This document shows, one piece after another, positions 32,780-41,355 of a DNA stretch of 64,000 nucleotides. Where the stretch lies: positions 21,136 to 85,135 of the forward strand of contig JBLFYM010000006.1 in the NCBI GenBank assembly GCA_047608975.1. Reading direction: 5' to 3'. Made by a program: the position numbers and the translations under genes. How positions within the stretch are numbered: position 1 is the first letter of the stretch; the number at the start of each line of letters is the position of its first letter. The stretch comes from GCA-2715965 sp047608975. Its GTDB lineage: Bacteria; Verrucomicrobiota; Verrucomicrobiia; Limisphaerales; JAYPXF01. The notes under the pieces are model-generated. The model was not told the DNA's origin. It did not search any database and was given only the letters and a program-made list of their open reading frames with translations.

Positions 32780-32804
32780 GCGTCCGCACAGAACCGAGGC
32801 ACGG

Positions 32805-32924
32805 TTGATTTGGATCGCTGACACAGGCCCGGCCGCCGTAGGCCTACTCGGACTCCTCTTTGTCGTGGTCCATACCACCGGATTCCTCTGGAGACGTCTG
32901 GGAAGCGGCGTCGCCCTTGATTGA
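32805..32924 (+). pseudogene. Short membrane-segment ORF, possible gene fragment
   Basis: A 39-codon frame from TTG 32805 encodes one convincing hydrophobic helix flanked by charge (AAVGLLGLLFVVVHTTGFLWRRLG) and stops at 32924. The pattern resembles the last helix of a PepSY-type or other integral membrane protein, but it is too short to assign. I list it as a likely fragment because the surrounding 32.8-34.8 kb region is full of gene debris. Confidence 0.3.
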
Positions 32925-32986
32925 CCATCGTTCGCGTGGGTATCCAAATCCGTGCGTTTGAAAACTCATCATTCCACAGATTCAGT

Positions 32987-33820
32987 TCACCACAGATTGG
33001 GATGACTAGCGGCACCCGCTTGCAAAATCCATTGTCGCCTCCGCTTGCCGCCCTTGGACTCAGTCCCTCGGTGCGTTTCTGAATCAATGACCTCAGTGGG
33101 GGATTGATTCAGAAACGCACCGGTGTTGTCGCCGGCGAACTCGACGAAGGGATGATCGAACCGACGACGCGCTTCCCGAATCTCCTCCATCACGCGAGCT
33201 ACGGGTTTCTGATTGAACCGACGGGTTATCATCAGACTTGCACCGCAGAACTCACATGCTCGCGGATAGCCTCTCGAAGTCTGAATCGTGATGCGGTTGT
33301 AGGAACGATTTGCCAACAAATCGAATCGCGGCCGCACATACTGATCCGGCTCAAAAACTCGATCCGTCGCGCCTTGGTATCTCGGAAGCAATCTACCGGC
33401 CGCGGCGTCACTCACGACCTGTGGCCAGATGCCTTCTGCGCCATTTATCACCACGGTGTCACAATGTTGCCGCGCTTCGTCCGGGAGCTGGGAAACGTGC
33501 AATCCTCCCATGACCACCTTTACCCCTGCCCTACGGTATTGATTGGCGACGCGATAAGCATCCTCAATTCGCGCCGTCAGCGAAGAGATCCCCACCAGGT
33601 CGAACTGCGGCCAATCCGACACCTCCTCGAGACGATCCACTTCCAGATACTCGATCTCGTGTTCGCCCGGTGTGAGACCGCCAACCGTAAGGAGACCGAG
33701 GCTAGGCAGTGACGCTATCACTTCGCCCCGCCTGACGAATCCCGGCAGCGTGACACCCAGCTTCGCCAACTCCGGATCGAAAACCCGAACGCCACTCATG
33801 GCAATCAGGCCGATCTTCAC
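32987..33820 (-). pseudogene. Truncated B12-binding/radical SAM gene
   Basis: Residues 1-135 are a cobalamin-binding-like Rossmann domain (MKIGLIAMSGVRVFDPEL, FDLVGISSLTARIEDAYRVANQYR, VKVVMGGLHVSQLPDEA), followed by the start of a radical SAM barrel. The cluster motif should be C-x3-C-x2-C, but it reads RGYPRACEFCGAS: the first Cys is Tyr. Homology stops at FVEFAGDNT (about 33136), where relatives continue FVNRRH and another 200 residues; the remaining frame to 32987 is unrelated tail beginning with the palindrome at 33070-33122. With one cluster ligand missing and half the enzyme gone, it should be inactive. Confidence 0.7.
33070..33122. repeat. Perfect 20-bp inverted repeat at the radical SAM breakpoint
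   Basis: CGGTGCGTTTCTGAATCAAT at 33070-33089 is repeated inverted at 33103-33122 without mismatch, with a 13-base spacer. It begins within about 15 bases of where radical SAM homology is lost. No T run follows on either strand, so it is not a typical terminator. Confidence 0.85.
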
Positions 33821-33838
33821 TCTACGAGTTCCTTCGTC

Positions 33839-34732
33839 CTACTCACTCGATTCCTTAATTCGATCAATCGTCTGCGTGACCGCTCGCCACGCATTTCGAA
33901 CTTGCAGCGTTGGCAACGAAGCTTTGTTTGTTCGCCCCTCCAATTCGGCGACATAAGATTGCAGTCCGGGAACAAAGGAATTGTTGGTCCGCACCCATTC
34001 CCGCCCCTCGGGCAGTCGCGCCATCCCTTCGAATAGGAGTTTGAACCTTGGGGAGTTCTTTTGCCCAAGCCAACTGATCCGGTTGGCAATCCTCTGTATC
34101 CGATTTGACTCTGCCCCTTCCCGCCTCGGCTGAAAGTGCGTGGAAAACTCGTCCAACCGTTGCATGAAATGCGCACGCACCCACGCGGGATGCTCAGGAC
34201 TGAGCTGATCGAAGAATCGAGGCAATTGTTCGAAGATTTCATGTTCGAACGGTTTTGGTGGAAGCTGACGCGCAGGCGCAAATTCATCGGGAGTGTGAAT
34301 GGACAAGAACTCGATCGCCCCACAGTAGTCCTCCGCCTCAACGCGTCGATCGACTTCCGCATTAAGACGAACCTGTTGCTGCGGGTAGACCGCGACAGCG
34401 ATCCAAAAGAGAGCGACGACCAGCAGCCAACGCCACCGAACGCGATCCTCGTTTCGCGGAGGCAGATCGGCGAGTTGACAGCGCATGTCGAACTGGGAAC
34501 TCAGCACCGCACTCGCCACAGCAAGAATCGGAAAACCCCACAAGGACACCATGAAGGCAGTACCCAACACGGAAAGGACCTCCTCCTCTTCCAGCGAATT
34601 CCGCATCCCACCCATCCCCGCGACGATCGCCTTCGCAAGCGTCCCTCCAAAGAACGTCACGGCCAAAACTTCACCCAAAGCCGCAGTTAGAACCCAGAGC
34701 GAGGCAACCCAAACCGGCGTTTTACAGAGCAC
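33839..34732 (-). CDS. Membrane protein of unknown function, probably broken at its 5' end
   Basis: 297 residues from GTG 34732. Three hydrophobic segments (WVASLWVLTAALGEVLAVTFF, VLGTAFMVSLWGFPILAVASAVL, WLLVVALFWIAVAVY) precede a soluble C-terminal half rich in Arg/Glu/Phe. Directly upstream the same frame continues for 33 codons as a plausible membrane-protein N-terminus (WRNPLSLAFLGIVSFWRVAL) but is interrupted by TAG at 34733-34735, immediately before the GTG. The upstream piece includes the 41-bp repeat. I suspect a YIP1-like or similar integral membrane protein with a nonsense mutation, possibly reinitiating at GTG. The truncated radical SAM gene begins 18 bases downstream. Confidence 0.5.
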   Translation of the reverse strand: MLCKTPVWVASLWVLTAALGEVLAVTFFGGTLAKAIVAGMGGMRNSLEEEEVLSVLGTAFMVSLWGFPILAVASAVLSSQFDMRCQLADLPPRNEDRVRWRWLLVVALFWIAVAVYPQQQVRLNAEVDRRVEAEDYCGAIEFLSIHTPDEFAPARQLPPKPFEHEIFEQLPRFFDQLSPEHPAWVRAHFMQRLDEFSTHFQPRREGAESNRIQRIANRISWLGQKNSPRFKLLFEGMARLPEGREWVRTNNSFVPGLQSYVAELEGRTNKASLPTLQVRNAWRAVTQTIDRIKESSE

Positions 34733-34782
34733 CTACAGAACGCGAATCATCAAGGCCACCCGCCAGAAGGAGACGATTCCCA

Positions 34783-34823
34783 AAAACGCCAATGATAGGG
34801 GGTTACGCCATGTCTGATGGCTC
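34783..34823 (+). repeat. 41-bp dispersed repeat, copy 2
   Basis: Exact inverted copy of 7324-7364. Here it covers the upstream open segment of the broken membrane-protein gene; in the minus-strand frame it encodes SHQTWRNPLSLAF, and the same peptide can be read in copy 1 on the plus strand. Confidence 0.8.
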
Positions 34824-35087
34824 AGTTTCCCCACGCTCTATTGATCGCAGCCCACCGCCACTGGTGGGCCTGAATCACGGCTGAGCGGCTGGATTGGGGG
34901 AGTGGTGGAAATTCGAACGTGCAACCGTTCAAATCTGGAGAATGATACTCTCTTCGCGCCGTCGTGTTGCCGCTCAGTCCGTCGACGACGATTCTACAAT
35001 TCCTTACTATTAGTGGCCAGCTTGGTGCGATTTGGTGCGGTTAACAGACAATGAAGAAATGACAAAGAAGGCAAAAAACATGAAAAA
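34824..35087. other. Intergenic stretch beside tRNA-Thr
   Basis: No gene. A short hairpin (CCCACC, six-base loop, GGTGGG) is at about 34850-34867. The 60 bases next to the 3' end of the tRNA are A-rich and unlike the surrounding sequence, but I see no integrase frame and no second copy of the tRNA 3' end, so an attachment site cannot be supported. Confidence 0.35.
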
Positions 35088-35163
35088 TGGAGCCAGCGAT
35101 CAGATTCGAACTGATGACCCGTTCATTACGAATGAACTGCTCTACCAACTGAGCTACGCTGGC
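35088..35163 (-). tRNA. tRNA-Thr (anticodon CGT)
   Basis: On the minus strand 35163-35091 folds as a complete cloverleaf: acceptor GCCAGCG/CGCTGGC, TA at 8-9, D arm GCTC-AGTTGGTA-GAGC, anticodon stem GTTCA/TGAAC with loop TTCGTAA (anticodon CGT, reading ACG), T arm ATCAG-TTCGAAT-CTGAT, discriminator T. CCA is encoded at 35090-35088. Confidence 0.95.
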
Positions 35164-35320
35164 TCCGGGCTTCGGCCTGAACCGAAAGGAGCGGTAACTT
35201 AAAACCGGTTACCAAGCGGGACAAGCCCGAATTGTCAAATTACGTCAACGGAAGAACAGAGGGGCACTCCAGCTTGCAAGCGGACAACCAGTCGCCGGAC
35301 TCCAAGCCGGAGCCAAACCG

Positions 35321-35704
35321 TCACAGCGCCGGGAGATACTGCCCCAAACGTGCCTGAATTTCGGACTTACAGATCAGATCCAATGCCCCCGCCTTCACCG
35401 CCGCTTCCTGAAGCGCCGGCATGGGATTGAATGATGCCAGCAGAATCTTGGGATGATTCTCCCGCTGCGTCATCGCCTGCGTAAAGGCGAGTCCGTTGAT
35501 CCCGGGCATTTTGAAGTCCACCAGCACCAGATCAATGGAAGCAATGTCTTCGTAGGCCAAGGCTTGATCCGCCGCCTCCAGTACGTCCACGACATCCACA
35601 TTGAATCGACGTGGAAGCAACATTCGCATCGCCTCCCGGAAGTCCGCGTTGTCGTCCACAATCAGGACTCTCATCTTGCCGGTGTTTTCTTCCGCTGTGC
35701 TCAT
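35321..35704 (-). CDS. Single-domain response regulator (CheY-like)
   Basis: From ATG 35704 (127 residues) the product is a lone receiver domain: MRVLIVDDNADFREAMRMLL with the acidic pair, LVLVDFKMPGINGL with the phosphoacceptor Asp, and a later ILLASFN where Thr/Ser is usual, then KAGALDLICKSEI with the conserved Lys. The frame is open 35 codons further upstream but lacks receiver sequence there. No output domain and no kinase gene nearby, so it likely works with a distant hybrid kinase. A NarL-type regulator is encoded just upstream on the same strand. Confidence 0.88.
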   Translation of the reverse strand: MSTAEENTGKMRVLIVDDNADFREAMRMLLPRRFNVDVVDVLEAADQALAYEDIASIDLVLVDFKMPGINGLAFTQAMTQRENHPKILLASFNPMPALQEAAVKAGALDLICKSEIQARLGQYLPAL

Positions 35705-35836
35705 GACGTTTGGGGGCTGAGTTCGGAACCCGCCGTAAACTGTTCGGTCTTCGATAAAAAGAATCGTATCCGACGAGATTGTCCATCGGGCCAAGACCTG
35801 AATTCTCACCGCCGGAAAAGCACTGAACCGGTGCGA

Positions 35837-36502
35837 TTAGTCCACCGAAACCAACCCGGTGCGAACCGCATAGCGCACCAATCCGGCAATGTCATGAATC
35901 CCCAGACGCCCCATCAACTGGGTGCGGTGGGTTTCCACCGTTTTCACGCTGACGTTCAGCATCGCGGCTATCTCTTTCGTGCTCTTGCCTTCAGCAATCA
36001 GCTGCAAAATTTCCCGCTGGCGCGGAGTCAGCACTTCCTTCGCGTTGCTCTGGCCACTGGACAACGCGATCAGATTGTCGATCACACCCTTGCTGATCAC
36101 CGGGCTCAAATAAGTCTCTCCCTTGCACACTGCATCTAGTGCGAGCTTCAATTCCACCGTCGCGGCGTCCTTGATGAGGTAACCCGCCGCCCCGGCTTTC
36201 AAGGCCTTGATCACATACTCTTCATTGGTATGCATCGAGAGAATCAACACCTTGATATGCGAGTGATCCTTGGAAATACGCTCAGCGACCTCCAAGCCGT
36301 TGAGGCCTTTCATCACCACATCGATGATGGCGACATTCGGGTTGTGCTGCTTCACCAACTCGAGGGTTTCGCGACCATCACCCGCCTCCGCCACGACATC
36401 CACGCCCGGAATATCCTCCAGCAACGACTTGATGCCGGCGCGCACCAATCGGTGATCGTCAGCCAATAGGACCCGGATTCTTTCAGATGGTTCGGCGCTC
36501 AT
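35837..36502 (-). CDS. NarL/LuxR-family response regulator
   Basis: 221 residues from ATG 36502 (MSAEPSERIRVLLADDHRLVRAG). Receiver domain with acidic pair in LLADDH, phosphoacceptor in VAIIDVVMKGLNGLE, conserved Ser/Thr region LILSMHTNE and Lys in YLIKDA. C-terminal GerE/LuxR helix-turn-helix: LTPRQREILQLIAEGKSTKEIAAMLNVSVKTVETHR. A DNA-binding regulator of an unknown two-component system; no histidine kinase lies in the window. The ATG at 36550 would add 16 residues not typical for the family. Confidence 0.92.
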   Translation of the reverse strand: MSAEPSERIRVLLADDHRLVRAGIKSLLEDIPGVDVVAEAGDGRETLELVKQHNPNVAIIDVVMKGLNGLEVAERISKDHSHIKVLILSMHTNEEYVIKALKAGAAGYLIKDAATVELKLALDAVCKGETYLSPVISKGVIDNLIALSSGQSNAKEVLTPRQREILQLIAEGKSTKEIAAMLNVSVKTVETHRTQLMGRLGIHDIAGLVRYAVRTGLVSVD

Positions 36503-36639
36503 GGGGGGGAGAACTTCGTCGAGCATTGCCCTGAAAAACAACTGCCACAAGGCAAAATAAAGGCATCCGGAAGAACAAAGCTCGCTTGGAAACCACTGCC
36601 AAAGGCCAATTGCTGTCCTCCAAAGGGGCTCTGGTACGA

Positions 36640-38025
36640 CTACTTTTTCCTTCGACGGTTCTTCTTCGCCGTCTTCTTGTTCTTGGCGTAGCTCTTCGGA
36701 AGAGTAGCGACCCAGGCACCGATCTTGGCTCGCAGATTCGCCACGACTCTTGGATTCTCTTTGGAGACGTCATTCAGCTCCGATGGATCTTGGGACAGAT
36801 CGTAGAGCGTCACCGGTCCACGAGGGTTTCCGCTGGCGTGCAATTTCCACTTCCCGTCGCGGATGGAGGGTTTGCCGTTCTCGCTGCTGACGCGCCAGAG
36901 CAGCGGCTCCTCGCGAGATCGATCGGCACCTTTCCAGATGTCATTGACATTCTCTCCGATCATTCCAGCCGCTTTCGGATCGAGTGTGATCCCGGCGATG
37001 TTGCAGAGCGTGGGCAACCAATCGAAGCCGGAGAAGATGGAGGTCTCGTTGACCTTGCCAGCCGGAACCTGTCCGGGCCAACGGATGATGAAGGGCGCAC
37101 GCACGCCGCCTTCAAACTGGTTATGTTTACCGCCCCGTAATCCACCGGCGTAACCGAGCATATTGCGGGAGTATTCGACGCGTGATGAATCCTTATACGC
37201 GTCACCGGCAAGCTTGACCGGTGCCGGGCCGTGATCGCTGGAGAAGACCACGATGGTGTTCTCGCGAAGTCCCAAATCATCCAATTTTTTCAATAACCGC
37301 CCGACCTGCAGGTCGAGGGAGTAGACATCGCCGAGATAATTCCTCATCCCAGCTGCAAGATCGCCTTCGATGGCAAGCGCGTTGTCAAACTTGTCCTGCA
37401 TGTGTCGCCCGAAGTCCGAGCGTTTGAATTCAACGTCCTTGAAGCGATTGGCCAACGAGGGTACGGGTCCGACCGGGAAGTGGGTAATGTGTCCCCAGAT
37501 GTTCACATAGAACGGCACATCCCTGTTCTTCTCGATCCAACGGGTAGCGGCTTCGAACAGCCCCTCATCCCGTCCGCCCTCGCTCGTCTTGTTCGCTCCG
37601 ATCACTTTGACAGTATCGAGTCCGTAAGTGCCGTCCGCTTCATCGGGTCCCATGTGCCATTTGCCAAAGTGACCGGTTCGATAGCCCCGCTTCTTCAGCA
37701 ACTCGGTGACGGTCGTCTTTCCGGCGAATCCGTAGTCGGCCATGTATTTCGGGAAACTTGCCGGATGCCGGGAAGTCATGAATCCCGTGCGACTTGGACA
37801 ACAGGTGACTCCGGTCACATAGAACTGCCGGAACGAAGTCCCTTCAGCCGCGAGTTTATCGATCGCGGGTGTGCGCGCGTAGGGATGGCCGTAGCAACCC
37901 AGATCACCGAATCCAAGATCATCGGCGAAAACGAATATGACATTTGGTGGCCGAATCTCAGCTGCCTGCAACGGAACGAAGAGTGCCAGAGCCAGGGCCG
38001 AGAGAAGTGAGTGCAGCAGTTTCAT
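36640..38025 (-). CDS. Secreted sulfatase (formylglycine-dependent)
   Basis: 461 residues from ATG 38025, the start just before the signal peptide (LLHSLLSALALALFVPLQAA). Sulfatase core: NVIFVFADDLGFGDLGCYG (metal-binding Asp pair), VTCCPSRTGFMTSRHP (C-x-P-S-R formylglycine site), GKWHMGPDEADG, and SSDHGPAPVK. The tail is Lys/Arg-rich (KKTAKKNRRRKK), which is unusual for an exported enzyme and might bind polyanionic glycans. Its sequence differs clearly from the sulfatase at 5506, so substrate probably differs. It lies 4 bases downstream of the DUF192 gene. Confidence 0.94.
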   Translation of the reverse strand: MKLLHSLLSALALALFVPLQAAEIRPPNVIFVFADDLGFGDLGCYGHPYARTPAIDKLAAEGTSFRQFYVTGVTCCPSRTGFMTSRHPASFPKYMADYGFAGKTTVTELLKKRGYRTGHFGKWHMGPDEADGTYGLDTVKVIGANKTSEGGRDEGLFEAATRWIEKNRDVPFYVNIWGHITHFPVGPVPSLANRFKDVEFKRSDFGRHMQDKFDNALAIEGDLAAGMRNYLGDVYSLDLQVGRLLKKLDDLGLRENTIVVFSSDHGPAPVKLAGDAYKDSSRVEYSRNMLGYAGGLRGGKHNQFEGGVRAPFIIRWPGQVPAGKVNETSIFSGFDWLPTLCNIAGITLDPKAAGMIGENVNDIWKGADRSREEPLLWRVSSENGKPSIRDGKWKLHASGNPRGPVTLYDLSQDPSELNDVSKENPRVVANLRAKIGAWVATLPKSYAKNKKTAKKNRRRKK

Positions 38026-38029
38026 TGTT

Positions 38030-38584
38030 TTAACGACGGCCAAAGAACGTGTCACTGAAGGTGCCTTTTTCAGTGCGAATCGTCATGCCCGCCTTCACGC
38101 CGTATTTCTCAAACCAGCCCTGGTTCATCTCCAGCACGTACTGAATCTGAAAGGACTTTGAGGGGACGGTATTCTCATTCAATGGCTCAAGCGGATAGAT
38201 CTCACGGATTTTTCCGTCCGGATCGATGTAAGCGACATCCAAGGGAACCGTGGTATTCCGCATCCAGAAGGCCTGTTGACTTACGGAGTTGAAGATGAAG
38301 ATCATCCCCTCCATTTCACCCATGCTGGTGCGATACATCATGCCCATTTGGCGCTGATTTGGCGTGGCGGCAATTTCGGAATCGATCACGTGTGGTCCCA
38401 CCCAAAGTTTGATCATGGGGAGTTTCGACTGCGCCTTGGATTCCGGGCCTGCGGATTTTGCCGCCTCCTGGGCGGCCGGCCTGGCTGCGGGTCCCGCGCC
38501 GCCGGATGCCCCGGCGGGAGGTTGGCTACAGCCCAACGCGAGCAGACATACAGCGCCAAAAATGAACAAAACGATTCGGTCCAT
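38030..38584 (-). CDS. DUF192 lipoprotein
   Basis: 184 residues from ATG 38584. MDRIVLFIFGAVCLLALGCSQ is a lipoprotein signal with the acylated Cys. An Ala/Gly/Pro-rich linker leads to the DUF192 domain: IAATPNQRQMGMMYRTSMGEMEGMIFIF, AFWMRNTTVPLDVAYIDPDG and FQIQYVLEMNQGWFEKYGVKAGM. The family is small, extracytoplasmic and of unknown function. Its context here, between a sulfatase and three related exported proteins, gives no clear job. Confidence 0.9.
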   Translation of the reverse strand: MDRIVLFIFGAVCLLALGCSQPPAGASGGAGPAARPAAQEAAKSAGPESKAQSKLPMIKLWVGPHVIDSEIAATPNQRQMGMMYRTSMGEMEGMIFIFNSVSQQAFWMRNTTVPLDVAYIDPDGKIREIYPLEPLNENTVPSKSFQIQYVLEMNQGWFEKYGVKAGMTIRTEKGTFSDTFFGRR

Positions 38585-38648
38585 GCGCGAACGTTGTGTA
38601 ATCGGCCCGGGGTTGGCAACCGAAATTGAAAACCGCGACAAGCGCCGT

Positions 38649-39995
38649 TCAGCGAGAGAACTTCAGGCGGACGATCGAGTCGGGTTTGATGCTCACTTTT
38701 CCAACTCCGGGCAGATCCATGATCGCGTTGGTCGAGTTCAACACATTCAGTTCACCGGACAATCGGCCGCGACCGCTCAGGTAGATTCGCGTGGCGTTGG
38801 TCGCGATCGCCTTATTCAGACTGCTCCCCGCAAAATTCATCTGGCGAACGCTGGCGAAGGGGAGGTTCAGCCATTGCTTGTCCGATTGAAAACGGAACAC
38901 GCCGTTCGTCATGACATCCAGGCGCCCGCCCTGGACCCGATTGTGCAAAACGAGATCAAACGTCGGGTGACTCACCACCGTCATCGGAGTAAAGGAGGCT
39001 CCATCCCATCGACTCACCCGCAAATCGCTGATCCGCATCGCGCCCTGACCCTGGTGCACAAATCGAATTCCTTTGCCACCCGCGCTCCATCCTTTGGGAT
39101 CGATCCACTTCTTAATCAGACGGCCGTCCGCCATGATGCTGACCGACTTCCCTTTTTCGCTGCAGAAGATGGAATACACGGAGTTGGTTCGGCTCGGCGG
39201 GAAGTTCTGTGAGACGCGCTCGAGCTGCCTGATTTCGCCTTCCTTTGGCACCACCCGCAATTCCGTCTGATGATTGCTGATCCAGAGGCTGTAGAAAGGG
39301 GCAAAGTCGGGTTCCAAATGACGGGCATTGAGGCTGATCGGTTCGAGCGAATCGGTGTGGAGCCCAATCGCCAAAGAGAAGAAGCCAGCCCATTGCAGCC
39401 GGAAATCGATACGCACCTCATTCGGCAGATTCAGATTCCGCGCGACTGACGAAGCGGTCGTGGAGACGAACGCACCGTTGCTCAGCAGCCACTTACCCAC
39501 CGCAATTCCCTTGATTGCCGTCATGTCACCATGCGTCCAGAGGCTGTCGTCCTGAGGGCCTTCATACAGATCCGTCGCATTCGTACCCCGAGGCCACACC
39601 GAACGCACGCGATCGCGCGGGATCATCAGCTTACCCACCGCGGCGGTTTCCATTTCAAAACCGTTGGTGGTGATCGATATCAACCGGCCGGTCAACTCGT
39701 CGCCATTGGCCATCTGAATCACACTGCGACCTGCCCTCGCCAGCTTGGATTCGCCCGGGCCAAGGTAGATCCCCATCACATTGGTCTTCCCAAACCACGC
39801 CGCTGCCTTGAACGACGGGTGTCGCCACTTCACACCTTTGGAGCCATCGAATTCGTGAAACACCCCGCGCAACGTATCCCCATTGCGAAAATGGATACTC
39901 GGCCCGTCCTCCTCAGCCCCGGCGGTGGTCCCGGTTGACGCGGCCAGCGTGAGCAGTGCGACCGTGGCTAAAGCTGCAAATCGTTTTGGAAACAT
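38649..39995 (-). CDS. Exported beta-rich protein, paralog 3 of 3
   Basis: 448 residues from ATG 39995, directly before a signal peptide (RFAALATVALLTLAASTGTTAGA). The mature protein opens with HFRNGDTLRGVFHEFDGSKGVKWRHPSF, a short SH3-like strand-turn unit that recurs (MANGDELTGRLISI; HNRVQGGRLDVMT), and holds a central LamG/DUF1080-like jelly-roll segment with MADGRLIKKWIDPKGW and ISDLRVSRWDG. The two upstream genes show the same plan (NGRLIQKWNDPG..IRVSEWDG; NGREIKRWTDLG..LRVSEWDG), so these are three tandem paralogs. Function unknown; they may bind polysaccharide. Start follows the previous stop by one base. Confidence 0.82.
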   Translation of the reverse strand: MFPKRFAALATVALLTLAASTGTTAGAEEDGPSIHFRNGDTLRGVFHEFDGSKGVKWRHPSFKAAAWFGKTNVMGIYLGPGESKLARAGRSVIQMANGDELTGRLISITTNGFEMETAAVGKLMIPRDRVRSVWPRGTNATDLYEGPQDDSLWTHGDMTAIKGIAVGKWLLSNGAFVSTTASSVARNLNLPNEVRIDFRLQWAGFFSLAIGLHTDSLEPISLNARHLEPDFAPFYSLWISNHQTELRVVPKEGEIRQLERVSQNFPPSRTNSVYSIFCSEKGKSVSIMADGRLIKKWIDPKGWSAGGKGIRFVHQGQGAMRISDLRVSRWDGASFTPMTVVSHPTFDLVLHNRVQGGRLDVMTNGVFRFQSDKQWLNLPFASVRQMNFAGSSLNKAIATNATRIYLSGRGRLSGELNVLNSTNAIMDLPGVGKVSIKPDSIVRLKFSR

Positions 39996-39996
39996 C

Positions 39997-41355
39997 TTAG
40001 TCAAAGATCCACCTCTTTTGTAAACCTCCCCCGGGAAGCAGCAGCGCTCCGGCGCGAGCCTTACCGTCAAATTTCATTTCCGTCACCCAATCCGCTGCAA
40101 ATCGAATGGGGCCAAAGAGAACGGTATGACCACTTGCGCGTCGGTTTGTGCCGCCGCGCTCCGGCCAATCCAGATCTTTCATCTGTAGAGTGAGGCGTTC
40201 GTCGGTCGAGAGCGCTGCCTGGACGCCAGGAGTCGCTGATCCGTAGATCGAGAACAGCGGGGTGGGGAAATTGATCTGCTGCACACGCTGGACGGGCAAT
40301 GACAGGTCAAGTTTCTCGGCATTGAAGCTCAGTTTGTCGCCCGCGATTTCACCCACCGTCCCCGCGAAGGTATCTCGATTCACCAACCGAATCACGGGCT
40401 TGATGGCGTTCGTGACGACGGTTGATCCAGTGTCCTCAAAGCCACCATCCCATTCAGAGACGCGGATTTCACCGATATTCACCGAGTAGGTATGCGAATT
40501 GAAGGAGATCCCACTTTGATCCCCTTCCAGTGTGCCCGGATCATTCCACTTCTGGATCAGGCGACCGTTGACCAGGATCGCGAGCACCGACGAAACCCGA
40601 TCGATTCGCAACTCCACATCCAAGGGTCGGCTCCCATTCATCAGCGGCAGACGGGTGGAAGTTCCGATCACAGACGGTCCGATTCCGTTGCCACGGGTCA
40701 CGTTCACGTAGGAGCCGCCAATGGTGAATTCATATCCTTTGTGCGCGTAGTTGTAGCGTTCGAAACTGTCAGTGAAGATCCCGACCTTGAGATTCAGGCT
40801 GTTCAGCCAGGTCAGTCGCAGTTTCACCTTCACACGCGGGGGCAGTTTAAACTTCTTGGCGATGAACGCGTTCTGTCCCCCGACCAGTGCGCCGTTGCGA
40901 AACCACCAGGTATTGGGAACACCGACATTCCACTCAGCCAACGAATTCGGCCCTTCATAAATGGACGCGGAACCATGAAAGAACGAAAGGGATTTCAGCG
41001 CCTCACGTGGCGCCGTCAATTCACCGGCAAACCAGGATCGGAACTTGAGTTCACGTTTTCCGAGCGAGATGAGATCACCATAGAGAGTATCCCCGTTGAA
41101 GAAGCTGAAACGGCAGGAGTAACCGGAAGCCTGCTGCCTCACCGATTCCTGTTGAAACCGAATCGAAGTCACTGCGTCCGGTGCCACCCCAATTGGCGAA
41201 TCGGCCATCGGGGAGTTCCAGAGGATTCCATCCTTACCCCCAAACGACATCAACTGACCGCGCAAACGGGAGCCGTCGAGAAAACCCACCTCATCCTGCC
41301 CCTTGGAAAGGCAGGCGCAAAAAAGAAGTAAAATAATCAGCAACCGCCGGTTCAT
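39997..41355 (-). CDS. Exported beta-rich protein, paralog 2 of 3
   Basis: 452 residues from ATG 41355 (signal RRLLIILLLFCACLSKG), which overlaps the stop of the preceding gene by four bases. Opens with GFLDGSRLRGQLMSFGGKDGILWNSP and repeats the strand-turn unit at SFFNGDTLYGDLISLGKRELKFR. Central segment: YEGPNSLAEWNVGVPNTWWFRNG, then LVNGRLIQKWNDPGTLEG and IGEIRVSEWDG as in its neighbours. No catalytic residues recognised. Confidence 0.82.
   Translation of the reverse strand: MNRRLLIILLLFCACLSKGQDEVGFLDGSRLRGQLMSFGGKDGILWNSPMADSPIGVAPDAVTSIRFQQESVRQQASGYSCRFSFFNGDTLYGDLISLGKRELKFRSWFAGELTAPREALKSLSFFHGSASIYEGPNSLAEWNVGVPNTWWFRNGALVGGQNAFIAKKFKLPPRVKVKLRLTWLNSLNLKVGIFTDSFERYNYAHKGYEFTIGGSYVNVTRGNGIGPSVIGTSTRLPLMNGSRPLDVELRIDRVSSVLAILVNGRLIQKWNDPGTLEGDQSGISFNSHTYSVNIGEIRVSEWDGGFEDTGSTVVTNAIKPVIRLVNRDTFAGTVGEIAGDKLSFNAEKLDLSLPVQRVQQINFPTPLFSIYGSATPGVQAALSTDERLTLQMKDLDWPERGGTNRRASGHTVLFGPIRFAADWVTEMKFDGKARAGALLLPGGGLQKRWIFD

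Noticed and set aside
32662..33087. Minus-strand 141-codon frame
   Set aside because: Covers the TPR gene end and the radical SAM tail out of frame; no domain.
34824..35163. Attachment site at the 3' end of tRNA-Thr
   Set aside because: No integrase gene and no second copy of the tRNA end in the window.
40492..41331. Plus-strand frame of 279 codons within the paralog cluster
   Set aside because: Antisense shadow of paralog 2.
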